Below, piece after piece: positions 33,892-48,300 of a DNA stretch of 64,000 nt. The translations under genes and the position numbers were made by a program. Location: the NCBI GenBank assembly GCA_015039465.1, contig MU130378.1, positions 57,391 to 121,390 of the forward strand, read 5' to 3'. Source of the stretch: Phlegmacium glaucopus. Its lineage: Eukaryota; Basidiomycota; Agaricomycetes; Agaricales; Cortinariaceae. The first letter of the stretch is position 1. Each line of letters opens with the position of its first letter. Under the pieces are notes generated by a model. It was not told the DNA's origin and made no database searches. It saw only the letters and a list, made by a program, of their open reading frames with translations.

Positions 33892-35661
33892 TCACATAAG
33901 CTTCCCACTAAAACCATTTCCGGTTGACGACCCAGCTGACTTCTTCAGCGCGCGACCAGTAGCGAACAGGATACCGTCCAATAGAGATGCAACGGTAAGA
34001 ACCCCTCCGACAATAGCACAGGTTCTAAAACACGAGTCGGGGTCAGTATCAAGTGCAAGAGATAAGCAAAGGAGATACTGACGATGTTAGGAAATGGGCA
34101 AATGATTGACGAGTTTCAGCGTGCACAACGAGGATGGGCGAAATTTCAAAGTTGAAAAAGACGCCTAGAATCAAGGAAAGTGGTTATGATAATCCTTCTA
34201 TGGCGCCTGAAATTTTACGAACCCGGCAGACCAGTAATACCATGTTGTAGGTGAATGCCTCCAGGAGTATCACCGTTGACGCCTTCTGACAAGTCACGCT
34301 CAAACTGTGTTGTGCTATACTGGTGTGCGTTGATCTAACCGAAAATTAAGCACAAAGTAAATCCTCAGTGTCATGGAGAAGCCAGTCTAGTCTTACCTTC
34401 TGTCCGTCCAAAGTGCGGAATTGAGTAGAGACGACTTTGAGGAAGTATTGGAACATATATTGGGCTTTGGTGGTCTGTTATTGTCCAGTGTTACTCAGTA
34501 AACCAAGATGTGGAAGTCATTTAAGTATACAAACATGAGCCGCGGCCCCATCCAAAGGATTTTCAGCAAGACCCATGCGGCGCCTCATGGCCTTGCCCGC
34601 TTCGGCTTTCCAGTAGTCATACTCATCATCGCCTAAACCTCTTCAACACCCAGACAGTCCAAAAAGGAGGAAAGACTCACTTTCGAACGCCAAATGGTGA
34701 ACTACATGCGAGAAATCATGACGGTCTTTTTCATCACGGAGGTAGGGGACAAGTTCATATAGATTCCGTGAACTTGACTGGAACGACCGGCCAAGTGACA
34801 GATGGATATTTCCAACGACTTTGTTGACGCGCATTCGACCCGCAATATTGCATCCTTCGTCAGCTTGTTCCTTCAATTTCTCTGCCCAATTTTCATTTTT
34901 ACACTGTAAAAACCATGAGATGACGATCTCCAAGCCCTCGATTACAGATACGGACCTGATCAATGGCATCTGGGTTCATGAAACTCCACCCGCGGCTAAC
35001 ATATGCTTGCCGAACAGCTTCGCATGAATTACAACATCCGCCTTCAGGTTCAATACCACCATAGCACGAGCCGCAGTAGCCATCCGGTTTCACACCGCTT
35101 ATTTTATCGAGATCGTTCCCCAGTTGCGAGATTTGCGAGTTAGGGACTATATCGCCTTTAGCGTTGAGCCGAGTTTTCAGAACATTGTGCGAGATATCTC
35201 TCTGAGTTTCTCCGCTGATATCCATAACGTCAAGGCTGACAACTAAGAGCGAGTTAGATTATTGTTGCTTGGCCATGGATTATTAAGGAACGCACGGTAG
35301 CATGGCACTCTTGGAAAGGTGACATTGAGAAAGGCCGTCAATTTCTCCCCTCTGCTCTTGTCTACGACAATAGAGGTATCAACGTTCACTCTTCGATAGT
35401 CAAGAAATTCAATCATGGTAACTGTGAGAATGATAGCAGCTGAAATTAGGGTCACTAGGACGTTGGGAAAGCGGAATGAGTTCAAGTGACATATTCCAGG
35501 CTAACGGTGGTACCCACAGAGAGCGCCTGTTCGAGTTTTGACTTTTACATCTTCGGTCGTCTAGTATAATGTTAAATTGCGGACCTCCAGAAAACAGATG
35601 CATAACATACCTTTCCGAACGCATCTACGCCCTTGAGGCTCGAAAACAAGCCTTTAGCCAT
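33892..35661 (-). CDS. ERV46: Erv46/ERGIC3-type COPII vesicle cargo receptor
   Basis: Membrane protein that cycles between ER and Golgi with Erv41 and retrieves ER residents. Exon 1 (35661-35611) is MAKGLFSSLKGVDAFGK. Exon 2 starts TTEDVKVKTRTGAL and exon 3 continues TLISAAIILTVTMIEFLDYR (first membrane segment) and VNVDTSIVVDKSRGEKL, then FLNVTFPRVPCY. The luminal part has SLDVMDISGETQRDISHNVL and a cysteine cluster (CGSCYGG, GGCCNSC, then C). This is followed by GCNIAGRMRVNKVVGNIHLS and HDFSHVVHHLAFE. The C-terminal exon gives CAIVGGVLTVASLLDGILFA (second membrane segment) and a short cytosolic tail ending SGKLM. These are the two transmembrane anchors and large luminal domain of the family. 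About eight introns; no disruption seen. Confidence 0.93.
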
Positions 35662-35944
35662 TATAAAAAGTACCTTTTCCTGGCGTTCAGCCTTGGAAAG
35701 AGGAAGTAAGAGAAGGGGACGGGAGAAAGTGTTAAGTCTTGAATGTCGCGTGATTGCATTGACGTGTCACATTCAACAAATGCCGACTCCGATACTCTAC
35801 AGGGACGCCTCAGACAGCTTAAATCAATTTTCTCGACGACTTACATCCTTGCTTCTGCACTGTTCTTTCGTTCAACAGATCCCCACATTTGCAATGGTAT
35901 TTAGAACGGAGAGAGCTGCACCACTCCGAAGACGAATGATCTGC

Positions 35945-36188
35945 TCACGATAATCCAATTGACGTACCTATTCCTCTTAGAGCTTTCGTTGGCCAGCATT
36001 ATTCGGAGCGATAGGATATGCCCGTACGCCCTGAAGTACCAGGAGCTGCCAGTGGTTCGAGGCAAAAGCACCTGTTGCTGACCTGGAAGTTCATCGTTCA
36101 ATTGAGATTGTTCACTGGGCTCTCGCAGCCTCATTTCCCTTTCAAGCAGCTCGCGGAGCCTTCTTTCCTCAACCCCTGACCTCACCAT
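35945..36188 (-). CDS. Possible small helical protein
   Basis: From ATG at 36188 the frame reads MVRSGVEERRLRELLEREMR then LREPSEQSQLNDELPG. It is a charged helix-like segment with codon use like a real exon, followed by GT/AG-bounded candidate introns (for example 36087-36037). The gene's remainder could not be fixed, and I recognise no family. It lies between the Erv46 start and the Vps45 end, both on the same strand. Confidence 0.3.
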
Positions 36189-36814
36189 CGTGCCCCATGC
36201 ATCCTCCCCCGATATTTCGTCTCAAGATAGTTTGCGAGCGGCTTACCGCGCTGGCCCCTCAAATGGCCCCTCCGAGGACAAGAAAATGGGCTAGGGACGC
36301 ATTGTGAGGCAATATGACAACTGATAAAGAATTCGAGGTAAGTCTCGCCCTCGTTCGACCTATCTAAGCTGAAGTCCTTATCTCCACCATGAACTCATTT
36401 AACTCCAACGCGCAGGATCAGTTCCAAACTTGGACTCTTACTTGATCCACAAGTCAAAAAGACATGATATAAGTGTCTTGGAAGTTGGTGAAATTGGAAA
36501 TCATTTATGAATTCAAATCCCTCCATACAGAAGTTGTTATCCTCTTCATCGGGCAGCTATCATATTGGGAAATCTCGTCACCGGAGCTCTCTTTGAAAAC
36601 AGAGTTTCAGTTTGAAGTCTGCATTTAGTATCATTAACATGGTTATAGCTCCAATAAAATAGAACTTGGCTTGAACTCTTACCTTACGGTGCTTTGTGAA
36701 TAATATGGCAGGGAAAGCCCAATATTTCCTCCGTTTTGAGATGGAAAACATATTTTGGAATAAAATTACTACATAACTGATTGGACATACTATACTAGTA
36801 CTGCTACTAGTCGA
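36189..36814. other. Intergenic, 3' flank of VPS45
   Basis: About 620 bp, AT-rich, no coherent reading frame. Likely holds the VPS45 terminator and the promoter of the doubtful small gene. Confidence 0.5.
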
Positions 36815-39305
36815 CTACTGTATTGAAATTCGGTCAACGCCTTGCTTTACTTTCCCCAAAAGGTTCATAACCCCATCTCGGATGCCATCGGTCTGCACGC
36901 CAACGCCTTCACCATTTGTTCTGTATAACCCAGTTCCAGCAGGTCCCCCCAAGCTGACATTCACCCCTCCTAGATTAAGATTCAAAATAGGTGCAGTTGA
37001 GGCTGATTCTGGAGGAGGGTCGTAAACTGAGGGGGAGAAATTGGCAGCAGCCGAACGTAACATCTCGACATATCTGGGAACATTAAGTTCATAAAGACAA
37101 GAACTGATGGAACATCACGCACGATGATGAATTGTGTATGCAAGTTCCGCCAAGTAAGATACGAGTGCCTGCGGGATTGGCGATGCCGCCATTCGAAGCA
37201 GCGACAGGATCTTGGTTGAATAGGGCAACCGTCCTAGCTTCTTCATATGTGGTACCTCCAATCATGAAGATGATGACATCTTGTGGTCTAAAGACAGTAA
37301 GCTTCGTGATGAATGAAACAATGAAGGACCAACTTCTGCAACCCAGCGTTCGCTGGAGTGCCTTCAAGGAAAGGGTAGCTTGTGTCTTTTAATCTTCCCC
37401 TGAAGAGGTTTTCAAGAGTTTGGGATAGATGAGGGGTATGCTGCGTGTAAACATTTTCTACCCCCTGTATTCGCAGATGAGAAGGTACGTCAACGAAACG
37501 CGGTCTTGCGTACCTTGAGACCTTTTAAAGCAGAACGACCCTTTGCAAGCAAAGATTCTGTCGAGAAAAGATCGTCCTGTCGCTGATCTGCCCCAGCCAC
37601 ATTTAACAAGACGTAAACCAACTTCGATGTATGTTAGTAAAAGCTTGTGAAATTTCCACGTACACAACGCACCCTTGCGTCTTCTCTTGATACTCCGTTG
37701 GCCAACATAAGGTTTATCAAGCTCGCAATATTTGCGGTTTGCGTTTTCTGGTAACGCAATGCGAAAAGCATGACGACGCGAAGTTTGTTCCAAGGTGGAA
37801 CGTCGTTGTCACTGACAATCTCTTGGACACTCTACATGGAGAACAATGAGAAAAAAGAAAAAGAAAGAGAGATGTCCAAGGCACGTCTTCCTTACTTTGA
37901 AATCAGCGCCAGAGCTAGTGGCCAATCCCTGCTCCAGTTCACCCACTACAAGCAGCTTGTCTCTGTCAACCAGCCTACTCAATTCCCCGACAAGGGCGAC
38001 ATGTTTGCTAACGTTTCCACCTAGCTTTCGAAACTCAGGGTATTCTTCGACAAAACGCTTCATATCCGAGATGGAATTAATTGAAGACGGGGAGTGGGCA
38101 ATAGAACGAGACTGATATTGTTGGACGTAATCCTTCAATGAAGTTCCAAGTTCTCCAAAGGTCGAGAGGTAATGAGATTGGAAGAAAGGATCTGTGCTTG
38201 TTGTTAGTGTGATTTCCTAATAATCCGGCGGCAAGCACATGAGCCCTGGACTAAAGGATGAAACACCATCCAACTTACAGACAGTTCAGGCCGAATCTCA
38301 GGAACTTTGCTCAAATCCACTCTGCCGTTCTGAATTTTCAGAAGTTCATGTACCATAGCTTGATATGTCCATTGGGACAGTAATGGTGTGACTGGATCAT
38401 TTCGTCGGTCTAGAATAAGTAGCAGCGGGGGTACTTGGGTGAGACGGAAGTCAAATAGGGTTGATTCTGATCGTATGCGATGCTAAAAGAGAAAAGGTTG
38501 AACTACACTATTAAATAAGAAATATGAACAGTGCTTACCTGAATCTCGACCCCAAGTTTCTTGGCCATAGGGCTCATCTTCTCGTAGCGAATGACAGGCT
38601 TCTTTCTCAGACTTAACAACACGGCGGTGACACCTTGCATAGCCAGTTCAAGCGCTCTGGAGTCCCATGAGTTGATCGTTGAACCATATAATGGTTTCGA
38701 TTCAGATGGCAGATAGTTCAGTGAGAAAAGACACGGTAGAATAGGTGCATAGTCTGCGAAGTACTCCTGTGAGTCACAGGTATAAGCATATGTAGTCAAA
38801 TCAAAGAGGAGTCGAACCTGAACTTCGCGAACAACCTCATATTCGTCTACTTGAGCAAGACGCTCGATTGCTGTCTTGCTCAAAACATTACTGAAGTCTA
38901 GAAGCATAGTGTGAGTAAACGAGTAAAGCGGCGAGGTACACCCAATAGATTCACCGACTGACACAGATAATACTCTCCATACTTGGGTTCTTTCAGCTCT
39001 TCCTCAAGAGCTTCGAGACTGTCTTCGCTATTTTGTAGGAAACAGACACACTTCATGTGCGTCGTTCGATCTCGTTTCTTGTTATCTATTCGATCCGTAA
39101 GATAAACTTGTTGAGATAAAAGTGACGATTGTGTGGCAGATAATGACACAATTGGTGTCTATCGAGCCAGAGGTTAGACAGTAATTCAAATGATTGAACA
39201 TTGAACGTAACACACCGTATGTGTGTCGAGGAGCAACACCTTCATAGAAGATGGCGTTGAAACCATCTTGGAGACATATGTCTCCACAGCTTTCACGACG
39301 TCCAT
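36815..39305 (-). CDS. VPS45: Vps45-like SM (Sec1/Munc18) protein
   Basis: SM protein that clasps the syntaxin-type SNARE (Tlg2/Pep12 class) and promotes fusion at the trans-Golgi and endosomes. The start at 39305 ([20 protein letters not shown] then [10 protein letters not shown]) matches the Vps45 opening. Following exons: [20 protein letters not shown] and [20 protein letters not shown], then [20 protein letters not shown] and [17 protein letters not shown]. Near 38440-38300 is [20 protein letters not shown] (conserved DRRxDPVTPLLxQWTYQAM) and [14 protein letters not shown]. Then [28 protein letters not shown] and [20 protein letters not shown]. The last exons give [20 protein letters not shown] and a Gly-rich tail to 36815. 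About eight introns; intact by eye. Confidence 0.94.
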
Positions 39306-42300
39306 GAGTTTGTAAAACAATAAAATAACGGGAGGGCGACTGACTGCGCACCAAATCGGCTGCGCACGTGACATGTCGCGATTCTACTCCGTTTTCCAGT
39401 GTGCACACACGATGTCAATTGCTCAGTGGTAGTAGTCGCCTATATATCGCACTCCAAAGTCTCAAGGATTGTCTCCTTGACTCTGAGCCCCGAAGGTCGA
39501 TTGGCAGTCGTGGTCTTATGGATATAATATAACTTGAACGGGGGTCGAAATGCACCACGAATTTTTCGACCGGTTACTATTGGCACCTTTCACGGATGTT
39601 GTTCCAAATCAGCTTCCAGGAGACGTGCATCTGTTATGAACGACTCAAGCCTGGCTGCCTGCTCAAGTGATGAACCGTTCATGGACTTCTCATGTCGGGA
39701 GCGTTTGCACTTCAATTAATCGGAGTTGACCGTACAGCGGCCGTGTTTAACAATCAGGGTTTCAGAAACAAAGATTGTCGGTAAGATTGGCTATAAGAGG
39801 CCATAAGTATAGATCCCAGCGGCATCGAAAATCATGTTTCCTTTCCAAATTACTTATTAGCACCGTGTTGTGGAACTTCATTTTGCGTTTCCAGCTCAGT
39901 CATGTGTTAATCCTGGCCGCTATCTACTAATTCTGTGTCAGGGAATCTCCTGGAATCTCTCGGTCCCAATCTTTTATTCCCTCCGTTCGGGCATTGCTCC
40001 CTTTAATCAGGGCTCTCTCCTGGTATTGCCACCTCCTGGTGGCTCTCAGGCTGTTTACTTTTTCTAAATGTTTTACCAACTTCTCTATACTCAACGGCCG
40101 CAGCCGGTTCCCCCCCCCCCCAAATCCGATGATTCTCTGCTCGTCTACCCTGATTGTTCCCCCTCTACGTTCTTCTGGTGGAATTAGATTGAGAAGGACT
40201 CTAACCTTCAAGACTTTCTGGACGGAGTTTGCCTGCCTAGGTGCGTGCAACCTCCGCACTCAACTCGTCTCATTTATATGGTACTGGAATTTTTCTTCTT
40301 CCCAAGTTGAGGCTTTGGCCGAACTTGCTTCCAAATCCGATCTTTCACCGACATCTCAAGGCAGTTGTTTGCATTTTTTCACTTGCGAAAGATCACACAT
40401 GCGTTAGAAAGGTTGTTATCCCTAATCGCCACAGGTCGTAAAGCAATTTCGAAGAAACTTGTCCTTCTAATCGTTCGGTGAGGATGATTTTGAAAGGTGC
40501 AGAACCAGATTTACTACACTGGTGATATGCAAGGATGGGAAATCTCTCAAGCCATGGATGCAAACCGTTCCCGGAAATCTAGGATTTTAACCTTTCGGCT
40601 AAATTAATTATGGAATTCCTAGTACGTGAAATACTCATGGTACCTACTTGAAAGTGAGACGTGTATCTTTGACTAGCAGCATGGCGGAGGCTCGACTTTG
40701 GCATAAATATCTCAGATGATACCTCCCATGGAGTCTAAGCCTGAGCAACCCCGAACGCCAGATCGTGGTGGCGTGTTGGTAGCTTCGATTTCGAAATGTT
40801 CCAAGAAACAATTGCTCAACACCTGACACCTGACGACTGGTACCGAAGTCTGATAACAGGTATCCGGGAAATCAAGCATAATTCAACCAAATAAATCATA
40901 GATGCCCGTCTACTTGATTGAGGTGTAGAATCGATCTTATGCCACTCCGGTTTTCGGCGCACAACTGCATGGCGATATCCTGATAAGATAATCGATTAGA
41001 AATATTACATCTGTTACATCAATGAATTTCTGTACGTCTCTCTCCGTGGCTTTCTTCCCACAGCGATTTGCTCAACGGATGAAGTGGTGCACATATCACA
41101 AAAATCTAGGCCACATGTCTTCCTGGATTTCTATCTCGGACCATTATCCGGCAGATCCGGTATTCCTCTCATTCAGACTTGAGTCAGTACGCACCCCGTC
41201 TGCTTTCCGTCGGCTCATTTCGATATCAGACATTTTCGCCAAATTACCGGCTTTTCCACCAACGAACTCCTTCACCACGAATTTCGTCAGTGCTTATGTA
41301 GCATCTTCACCATGGGATCCTAGCTCGGGAACCAAATCATATCGATTCCTCCCCAATCAACATCATACAATCCCACTCATCAGACAAGCCCTCAAAACCG
41401 AAAATAACTGAATGTGTTCGACTTGTCCTCGTGCTTTCTGTATTTCCTTCCTAACGACAACCAGCGGCTTTAGGAGGCCTCATCCTTTCACATGAACAAG
41501 TTCTCACCTGCATTACTTGCTCCATGTTTTAGTTGACAATCGTCCACCAAATCGTAAGTAATTAAGGCCATCATCCACATTACCTTGTATATCTACTGTT
41601 TGGAGAAAAGATGGACTCGGATCCAATCACTCAAGTCGACCTTTATCCTTCCCACCAGTCAACGGTTTAATATTTATGGTATCTACTTTTAAATCTTGAG
41701 GCAAGCCTTGTACTCCTCGCGTAAAGGGCGACGAACGTGCTACAAACTTTGCTTGGCGAGCAAATTGTTCCAGTTTCAAGGAACTTCCCATTAAATTACA
41801 TATATTGCCATAAGTTCCTTAGCCATGGTGCAGTCATGCTACTTTGGAGTTATTCTCGTACAACCGCCAGTCAAAAAAAGATCCACTGACTTTTCCATGA
41901 ATCCGCCACGGAAGTATGCCCCACAAACAAGAGAACACCGAAAACAATGATCACTCAAAAGTGGCAGCTTCTTCGAGTCTGTAACAGATGATAGATAATC
42001 GATTATGTGTGATAGCGATCAGGATGACAGATCATTTGCATAATCAAAGTACTCGGTGTGCTGAATAGGCATCGCGCACTTGCATTGTACGTTATTCATG
42101 TGTTTTGACTATCATAGCGATGAGTAATCGCAGCAGAAGAAGTGACCAAACCACAGAGTATTAGCTTTCAAAAAGCCTCCGACAGTTCCTGGTCAAACTG
42201 ATGGTTGTCCCAAGGTTGTCCATGATTTTGCCGAAGTTTAAGCACATTACAAGCGCATCTTATGAAATCCCACCTTTGCCGTACAACGCGCAAGGTACAT

Positions 42301-45300
42301 GTGGTCATAAAGAGTCAAAAAAGTGAATTGGCGCCTAAAACCGTTCAATAACCCATTCCCATGTCTTCAAAAGATTTGACCTAATGCCTCAGCCTGATCG
42401 CGGCATTTATTGTGGCCCGTGGTGTAACCGTCAGAGTCGAGTAATCAACCCTGTCAGCGAAAGGGCATTGAGGCGACGAGGTTTCTCCGTCCGTTGACCG
42501 CGTAGGAGTGGACGGCGGATCGTGGCTGCTCCAGTTTGAATGGGGGCGCTCAGGCATAATATTAGAGCATCAGAATGAGCCTGGGACTCGGAGGTTAGTT
42601 ACCAATGTCGGGATAATGAAGATAAGTGAAATCACCCCGATAAAGAAGGACTTGAAGCTCAGAACAGCCAGGTCAAAGGTTCCAGCGAATCTATTTTCAG
42701 AGGATAGAAGCCTTCAACTCAATTGCGAAGGGTTCTTGGAGTTCTTAACGGAACTTCGCCAGACATAACAAGAAGCGGCAAAAGTGGAGATGAGACGAGA
42801 CGAGACTCGAAATTTGAATACCTTGATTTGTTATCTGGCAGCTCTAGTTTTCTTCATAATTCGTAGAAGAAATCTCGCTGCCGGTGGACAGTAATAGTAG
42901 GTCGAATTGGGGCTGGCTCCAACTACAGAAGGCTGGCGTCCATTTTCGTAGGTCTAGAACGGCTGGGAAGTGCAGATAGAACGGAATTCAAATTAAATAA
43001 CGTCTCAGTCCGAGTGCAAAACCAAAAATAATTTGTGGAGCTGTACCGAAGTCAAAGGACCGCCGGATGGCCAAGAAGATCTCTAAACAGGTACTTCACC
43101 ATTTTGAGAGGCTAGAGCTGGCAGGAGCACTCAAGAGATCCTGTGATTTTATTCCTAGGTTGAGAGAATATCTGAATATCTACCTTGGGCTCTTTTGATG
43201 TTGCCAGGCCAGGTAGGCAGGTACTAAAAAAGATTATTGGGATGATACCGGGGCTGCCAGTGGAAATTATCTTCTCGCTCCAGAGGAAGACACTTTCTGG
43301 ATCTTCATGAATACCTGCATCGTACTGTGCTTCCCCTCAGATACTGCGATACAAATGGCGGTGGATGCCTACCGTTCAGTCGAGCACCAGAAACTAACGA
43401 CGCTGCGGCTCTCTTACTCCCGCTGGGAGAGGTGAAGGATTATGGTAAAGGTTTGTTCCTAACACCTAATTCAGCTGATGCGGTTTCTCGGTCTAGAAGT
43501 GACCACAGGGTCACCAGAGGAGACAGAGGTTGAATTGTTGTACAAACATAAAGCAGACCAAGTGTCTTGCTTTACTGAGAGCCTTATCCATCAGCCTAGC
43601 ATAGTTTTAGATTCCTAGCCAGATACGCCAGCGGGTTTGAATGGTGGTAGTATTAGCTAATGAAGCATTGCCACAATCAGGGTCTTCCCCAAGGCAAACA
43701 CTCGATGCAGAAAATTATCCCTTAATACAGTGAGGCTTTTACCTCTTGTCCCAAATCCCACTGGTGTCAATGCCTCACTTCAAAAACAAGGAGTGGGGCG
43801 CTAGTAGTTCTCTGATCTTGCTTTATACTTAAAGAGCAACGAAGTCGAGCCTGCTAAGTGGAGAAATATACATGTCATCCGGGAAGAGGGACAAAGAAGA
43901 AAACGGAACGGTCATAGGAATGAAACTAGGCAGCTGCCCTCATTTTCGGTTCGTACGAAGTTAAGGTCAATGATGTTCAAGTACTTAGTTATTTCGACGA
44001 CCTTAAAAAAAAAACTTGTTAATCCCTGCCTTTCCAGGCTATATCCTCGGCTTTGGTGACGATATAAGTATCATTGTCATTGAGACTGGAGCGTGGCTTC
44101 TTCACGTTGGTTCGAGTGAGTATTCAAGCTACTTTTCTCCTTTTCTCCCTTGTTTAAAAGTACTGAACCTGATCCTGGATCCCTGGTGACCCGATTAATC
44201 ACGCGGTGTTTAAAAAACAAAGGTGAAAGCCCTAAAAAAAAGCCTGTACTAACCAATTCGGATTTTCAAATAATAAACATACCCCATATTTTAGCGTACA
44301 ATTTAGTTAGATTTTTTTTCGTCTCCTATGTCGGCTCCCGAGTCCCCCCTCTCGCGCGCTGATCAGATTCAGGGACTCAACGTTTCAAGTTTACCGTACC
44401 TGAAAGTCGGGATAGTCGCTTAGCTGGCCGATCTTCAGAATAGTCGAATGATCAGCCTTGATTGGCAAGATGAACTCTGATGAGCCGCGTCTCTTTAACT
44501 TGACTTGGGATTTGAACACCTATCGAGTCTGACGCGGACGCAAGCTTCAGGATAAATTGTGCCTAGTCTTCGATTTTGGCTGTAATTTCTTGGGTTTCGT
44601 GGATAGGAGTCATATAGTTGACTATAAATTGTTGAGTTGTTGTCCTAAAATTGGTCCCAAATAATAATCAAAAGACAAGCCGGCCGAGGAGTACTTGGAC
44701 CCACCTTTCATCCACTTGGAATATCTAGCTCAAATTCTCGCTCTATCGACACCGAACTTGATAAAATGACAGCTGGTACATCGCATTAATGCATTTTGAA
44801 TGCCTTTTGCGTACTAGGCAATATGCCGCATGTCTGCGCGAGGTCGTGGATCGCTGATACTCTAGTAAGTATAGAGCCAAAGAACCTGATTTGTATCGGG
44901 GAAGACGACCTTGTGGCAAACATACCAACTCAGCGCTGGTCTGAGACCGCGTTGTCTGCGCACTTTCAAAAGATTGGAAGAACTGTCGACAATAAAACAA
45001 ATTTAATTTTGACGTCAGAAGTCTTCATTTCTAGCTCAGCGTGGGCGTCGGTGTACCAAAATAAGCAGTCTGTCGTTGTCCACCTACTATATCGACGAAG
45101 GTTCTAGCTTTGGGGCGTGACAGGATGTCAGGTCTCGTCAGGCTGTATGTACACGATTTTTATTATAGCGTTTTCGTTATAGGCCTTTGCACTCCGACGG
45201 GTTTTGATTGGTGGTTCTGGGATAAATTTGGCCGAAGCTTCCAGGTCTTCCATTACCTCTGCTACTGGGACAAGTCAGAACGTGCAATGTCCAGCTTTTG

Positions 45301-48300
45301 ACCATAAATGGAAATGAGGACTTGGGGGACAAGGTCTTTCTTGCGTTTATTTCCGCAAAAGAATTCGAAAGGGCGAATCAGCGACCTCCAGCGGTTAGAT
45401 TTCCTTCAGAAACATACATACATAACTTGAACTACCTTTGAACTAGAGATCGTCGCTTACGTCCAAGACGAACGTTTCGAGGACGGGATTCGCTTGTTTA
45501 TAATGTAGTTATTGCACATGCAAATGTGCAACGTACATTTTGAACAGGATGAAGGCATGTCACGGATACGGACCGAATTTCCCTGATGATTTCCAGAAGG
45601 AAAACAACAACATGCCCTTCAGGTCAGTAAGTACGTCAAGTTGTTATGCATGTTTATGTAGCTGCTATACCAGAACCAGCGTAAAGTACTTATGAAAATA
45701 CACATTGTCATAATCATGCCAACCGCCGGTGCGGACTTGGTCTTACAGTATAAAATGCTTCTCAATGAATACAGTTCTGCTTGGAGCTGAGAAGCAAACG
45801 CAGATCTCAACTGGAAGCGAGGATAGGATATGCATTTTGACTTGATCACCTAGCTAAACCAGATATCGTTCCAGCCGAGTATACAACACCCCATCCAATC
45901 CGCGAAAAAAAAAAACATTACCACAGGAGAAAAAAAACGTATAAGGAGGTATCGATCCTAAACCCTTCCTGACCTCCGGCCGTTCCGTTCCGTAATTCCC
46001 CTTGTTGCCAATTTGTTCGGGTTTATTCTAAGCCCTAAAATTGCATCCGATTTTGGTGCGCCCGATGCCCGAGCGTCCCAATGAAATGTGGTATTCCTGG
46101 CGGGACTTTATTACTCATCTGCATACCATCGAGCCTGCGGAATGTAGTAAAGATGCAGCAGTAAATATAAATGTAGTCCCGCCGGTGTCGGGAGTATCGA
46201 ACTTTGAAGGACGGCATGGAAGAAGGATCGATTGTATTACCTAATTTATGTAAAGAAAAAAACATCTGCGTCGACCCTTTCCAAATAACGTGGGCTTGTT
46301 GAAAGTGATCTACCGATCTTTGTGATCTTTTAGTGCGACATCACGGGTATTATGGGGAAAGTTGACTTTAACCCATGACATCAATGGGGAAAACCACGTT
46401 ATCATGCATGGTATGTGCTGTTACTTAACGAGGGTCAACGGTGTGGTCAGTTGCACTCTGTTCTAATTCTAAACTGTACTAGTTTGATATAAAATCGTTT
46501 GTATCGAATGAAAGGAACGTGTCCATAACGGTGTCACGAATTTGATAAAGGAAACGGCGATTGATTGTATAAGTATATATGCGAAAAGAAATGAATTCTG
46601 AATGGGATGTATGGATTGAGAATGTTCAACTCTCGAAGCGCACAAAGTAATGTACTAATGGCACATGAAAAGCAATCGATGCATGTTGATACCACCGCGA
46701 AGGAAAGGAAGGCCTTCTTAGGATCGAGAATCATTAATTGGCCAGCCCTTTGAGAATGCCACTATTTAATATTAATTGCACCTCATGATCACGCATGCTA
46801 TAATATACTATAGCCTTCACACGCACCGCCTACCTGCAATTCCATTATGAATATCACATCGATATCATATCATATCATATCATATCATATCATATCATAT
46901 CATATCTATCTAATCATATATCACAACAAAAGTCAGAAGCTTGAAGATTGAAAGATGAACGAACAAAGCAGTAACCCTCGATCAAAAGATAATGATCTCC
47001 ATTCTGTCGGGTTGAGGTTTTTTGAAACTCCTTTTATCTATTGAGACGTACCGTATGCCGTCCAGTTTGACCTTAATCATTGACCGAATAACATTGAATG
47101 AACGAAAGAGTCGTATCTCCCCTAAATCCACCCCGCACCAGGGATGTAATCGCGAATAGCACCTCAAAAGAAGAATGTTTCAAAAGGTATCACCGACAGT
47201 TGCGCATGCCAAGTTCTGTACCCCCAATTTGCTTAGTACCTATATGTATGTAACCTAACAGAACCTAACGCGCGCGCACGAACGAATTTAGACATATGAG
47301 CTATATAATTATAAAACATTGGACTATACTTACATAAGATGATGAATATTAATGAACATGGAAGGAATAGTGTTTATAACCTGTCATATATGTGTTTTTT
47401 CAATAGTGAAACAGGCCTTTAGCACTTCTGAAAATATAGGATACTTTAGCGCGTTGATCGATCGATGTGATGGGCAGCGTGCAGGGGTTCTGTTTTTTTT
47501 TTTCAAAGTTCCGTTGAAATAGTCTTTCTGAAATGGATCTTATACAACAACACCTGAAACTTAGCACTCGAAACATATTACGACTTCTTGCACCCGGCGG
47601 ATTTTGGCTCTTCTCTCACAAATGCAATTTCATTTCAATGTACAAGTTATACGCGCGAAAGGTCTATCTATGTTCATATACGTAACTTACAAACTACTCC
47701 TTGGTTACCAGAAGCTCGAAACATACGACCGGATTGATCTTCTAGCATTAGTATCAAATTCATTCTGAAGTTTCATTTGAAAGGTCCAGGAGGTGTTCGA
47801 AGCTTCGGATATGTATCCAGAAAAAGGCGATGACGTCGATAACTGACATGTTCATAGGTAACCAACTTACGACAGAGATAGTATCAAGTACGTATGATAT
47901 CAACCTCAAAGTCCCATCTTTTGTTTCTCAATGGCTTTAGGATCAAGTTCGAAAATATTCATTTTTAGCCCGCCACCCATCGTAAAAAGAACTATGTACA
48001 ATCGAGAAAGTAGCCCAAAGAAAAAAGTATGGCACATTTGTGTATAGAGTAAAAAGGTATAATATTGTTGTTGTGATTAGATACAAGTTGTTTGTCTTGG
48101 TTTGAGAAAAAAAAAATCAATAGAAGTACAATGAATACAGAAGGGTTCGTTGGTTTCGGGAGAGAAAATAAAGACACAGGGGGAAAAAAAAAGGTGTAAT
48201 AAAACACGGGTGCTTTTGGAGTTTGCTTCAACTATTGGTTGTTTCCCATTCCCGGCGAGTTCGCGTGGTATGATGGCGTGATGGGCGTGGAAAAAAAGTC

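Noticed and set aside
39424..39530. tRNA-like stretch (GCTCAGTGGTAG resembling an A box)
   Set aside because: No B box (GGTTCGAATCC type), no acceptor stem pairing and no anticodon arm could be laid out.
39927..40407. Overlapping 110- and 137-codon frames on opposite strands
   Set aside because: Both run through a poly-C/poly-G tract and have no family features; at most one could be real and neither can be supported.
41022..41411. 129-codon plus-strand frame
   Set aside because: No recognisable domain, isolated, no neighbouring exon.
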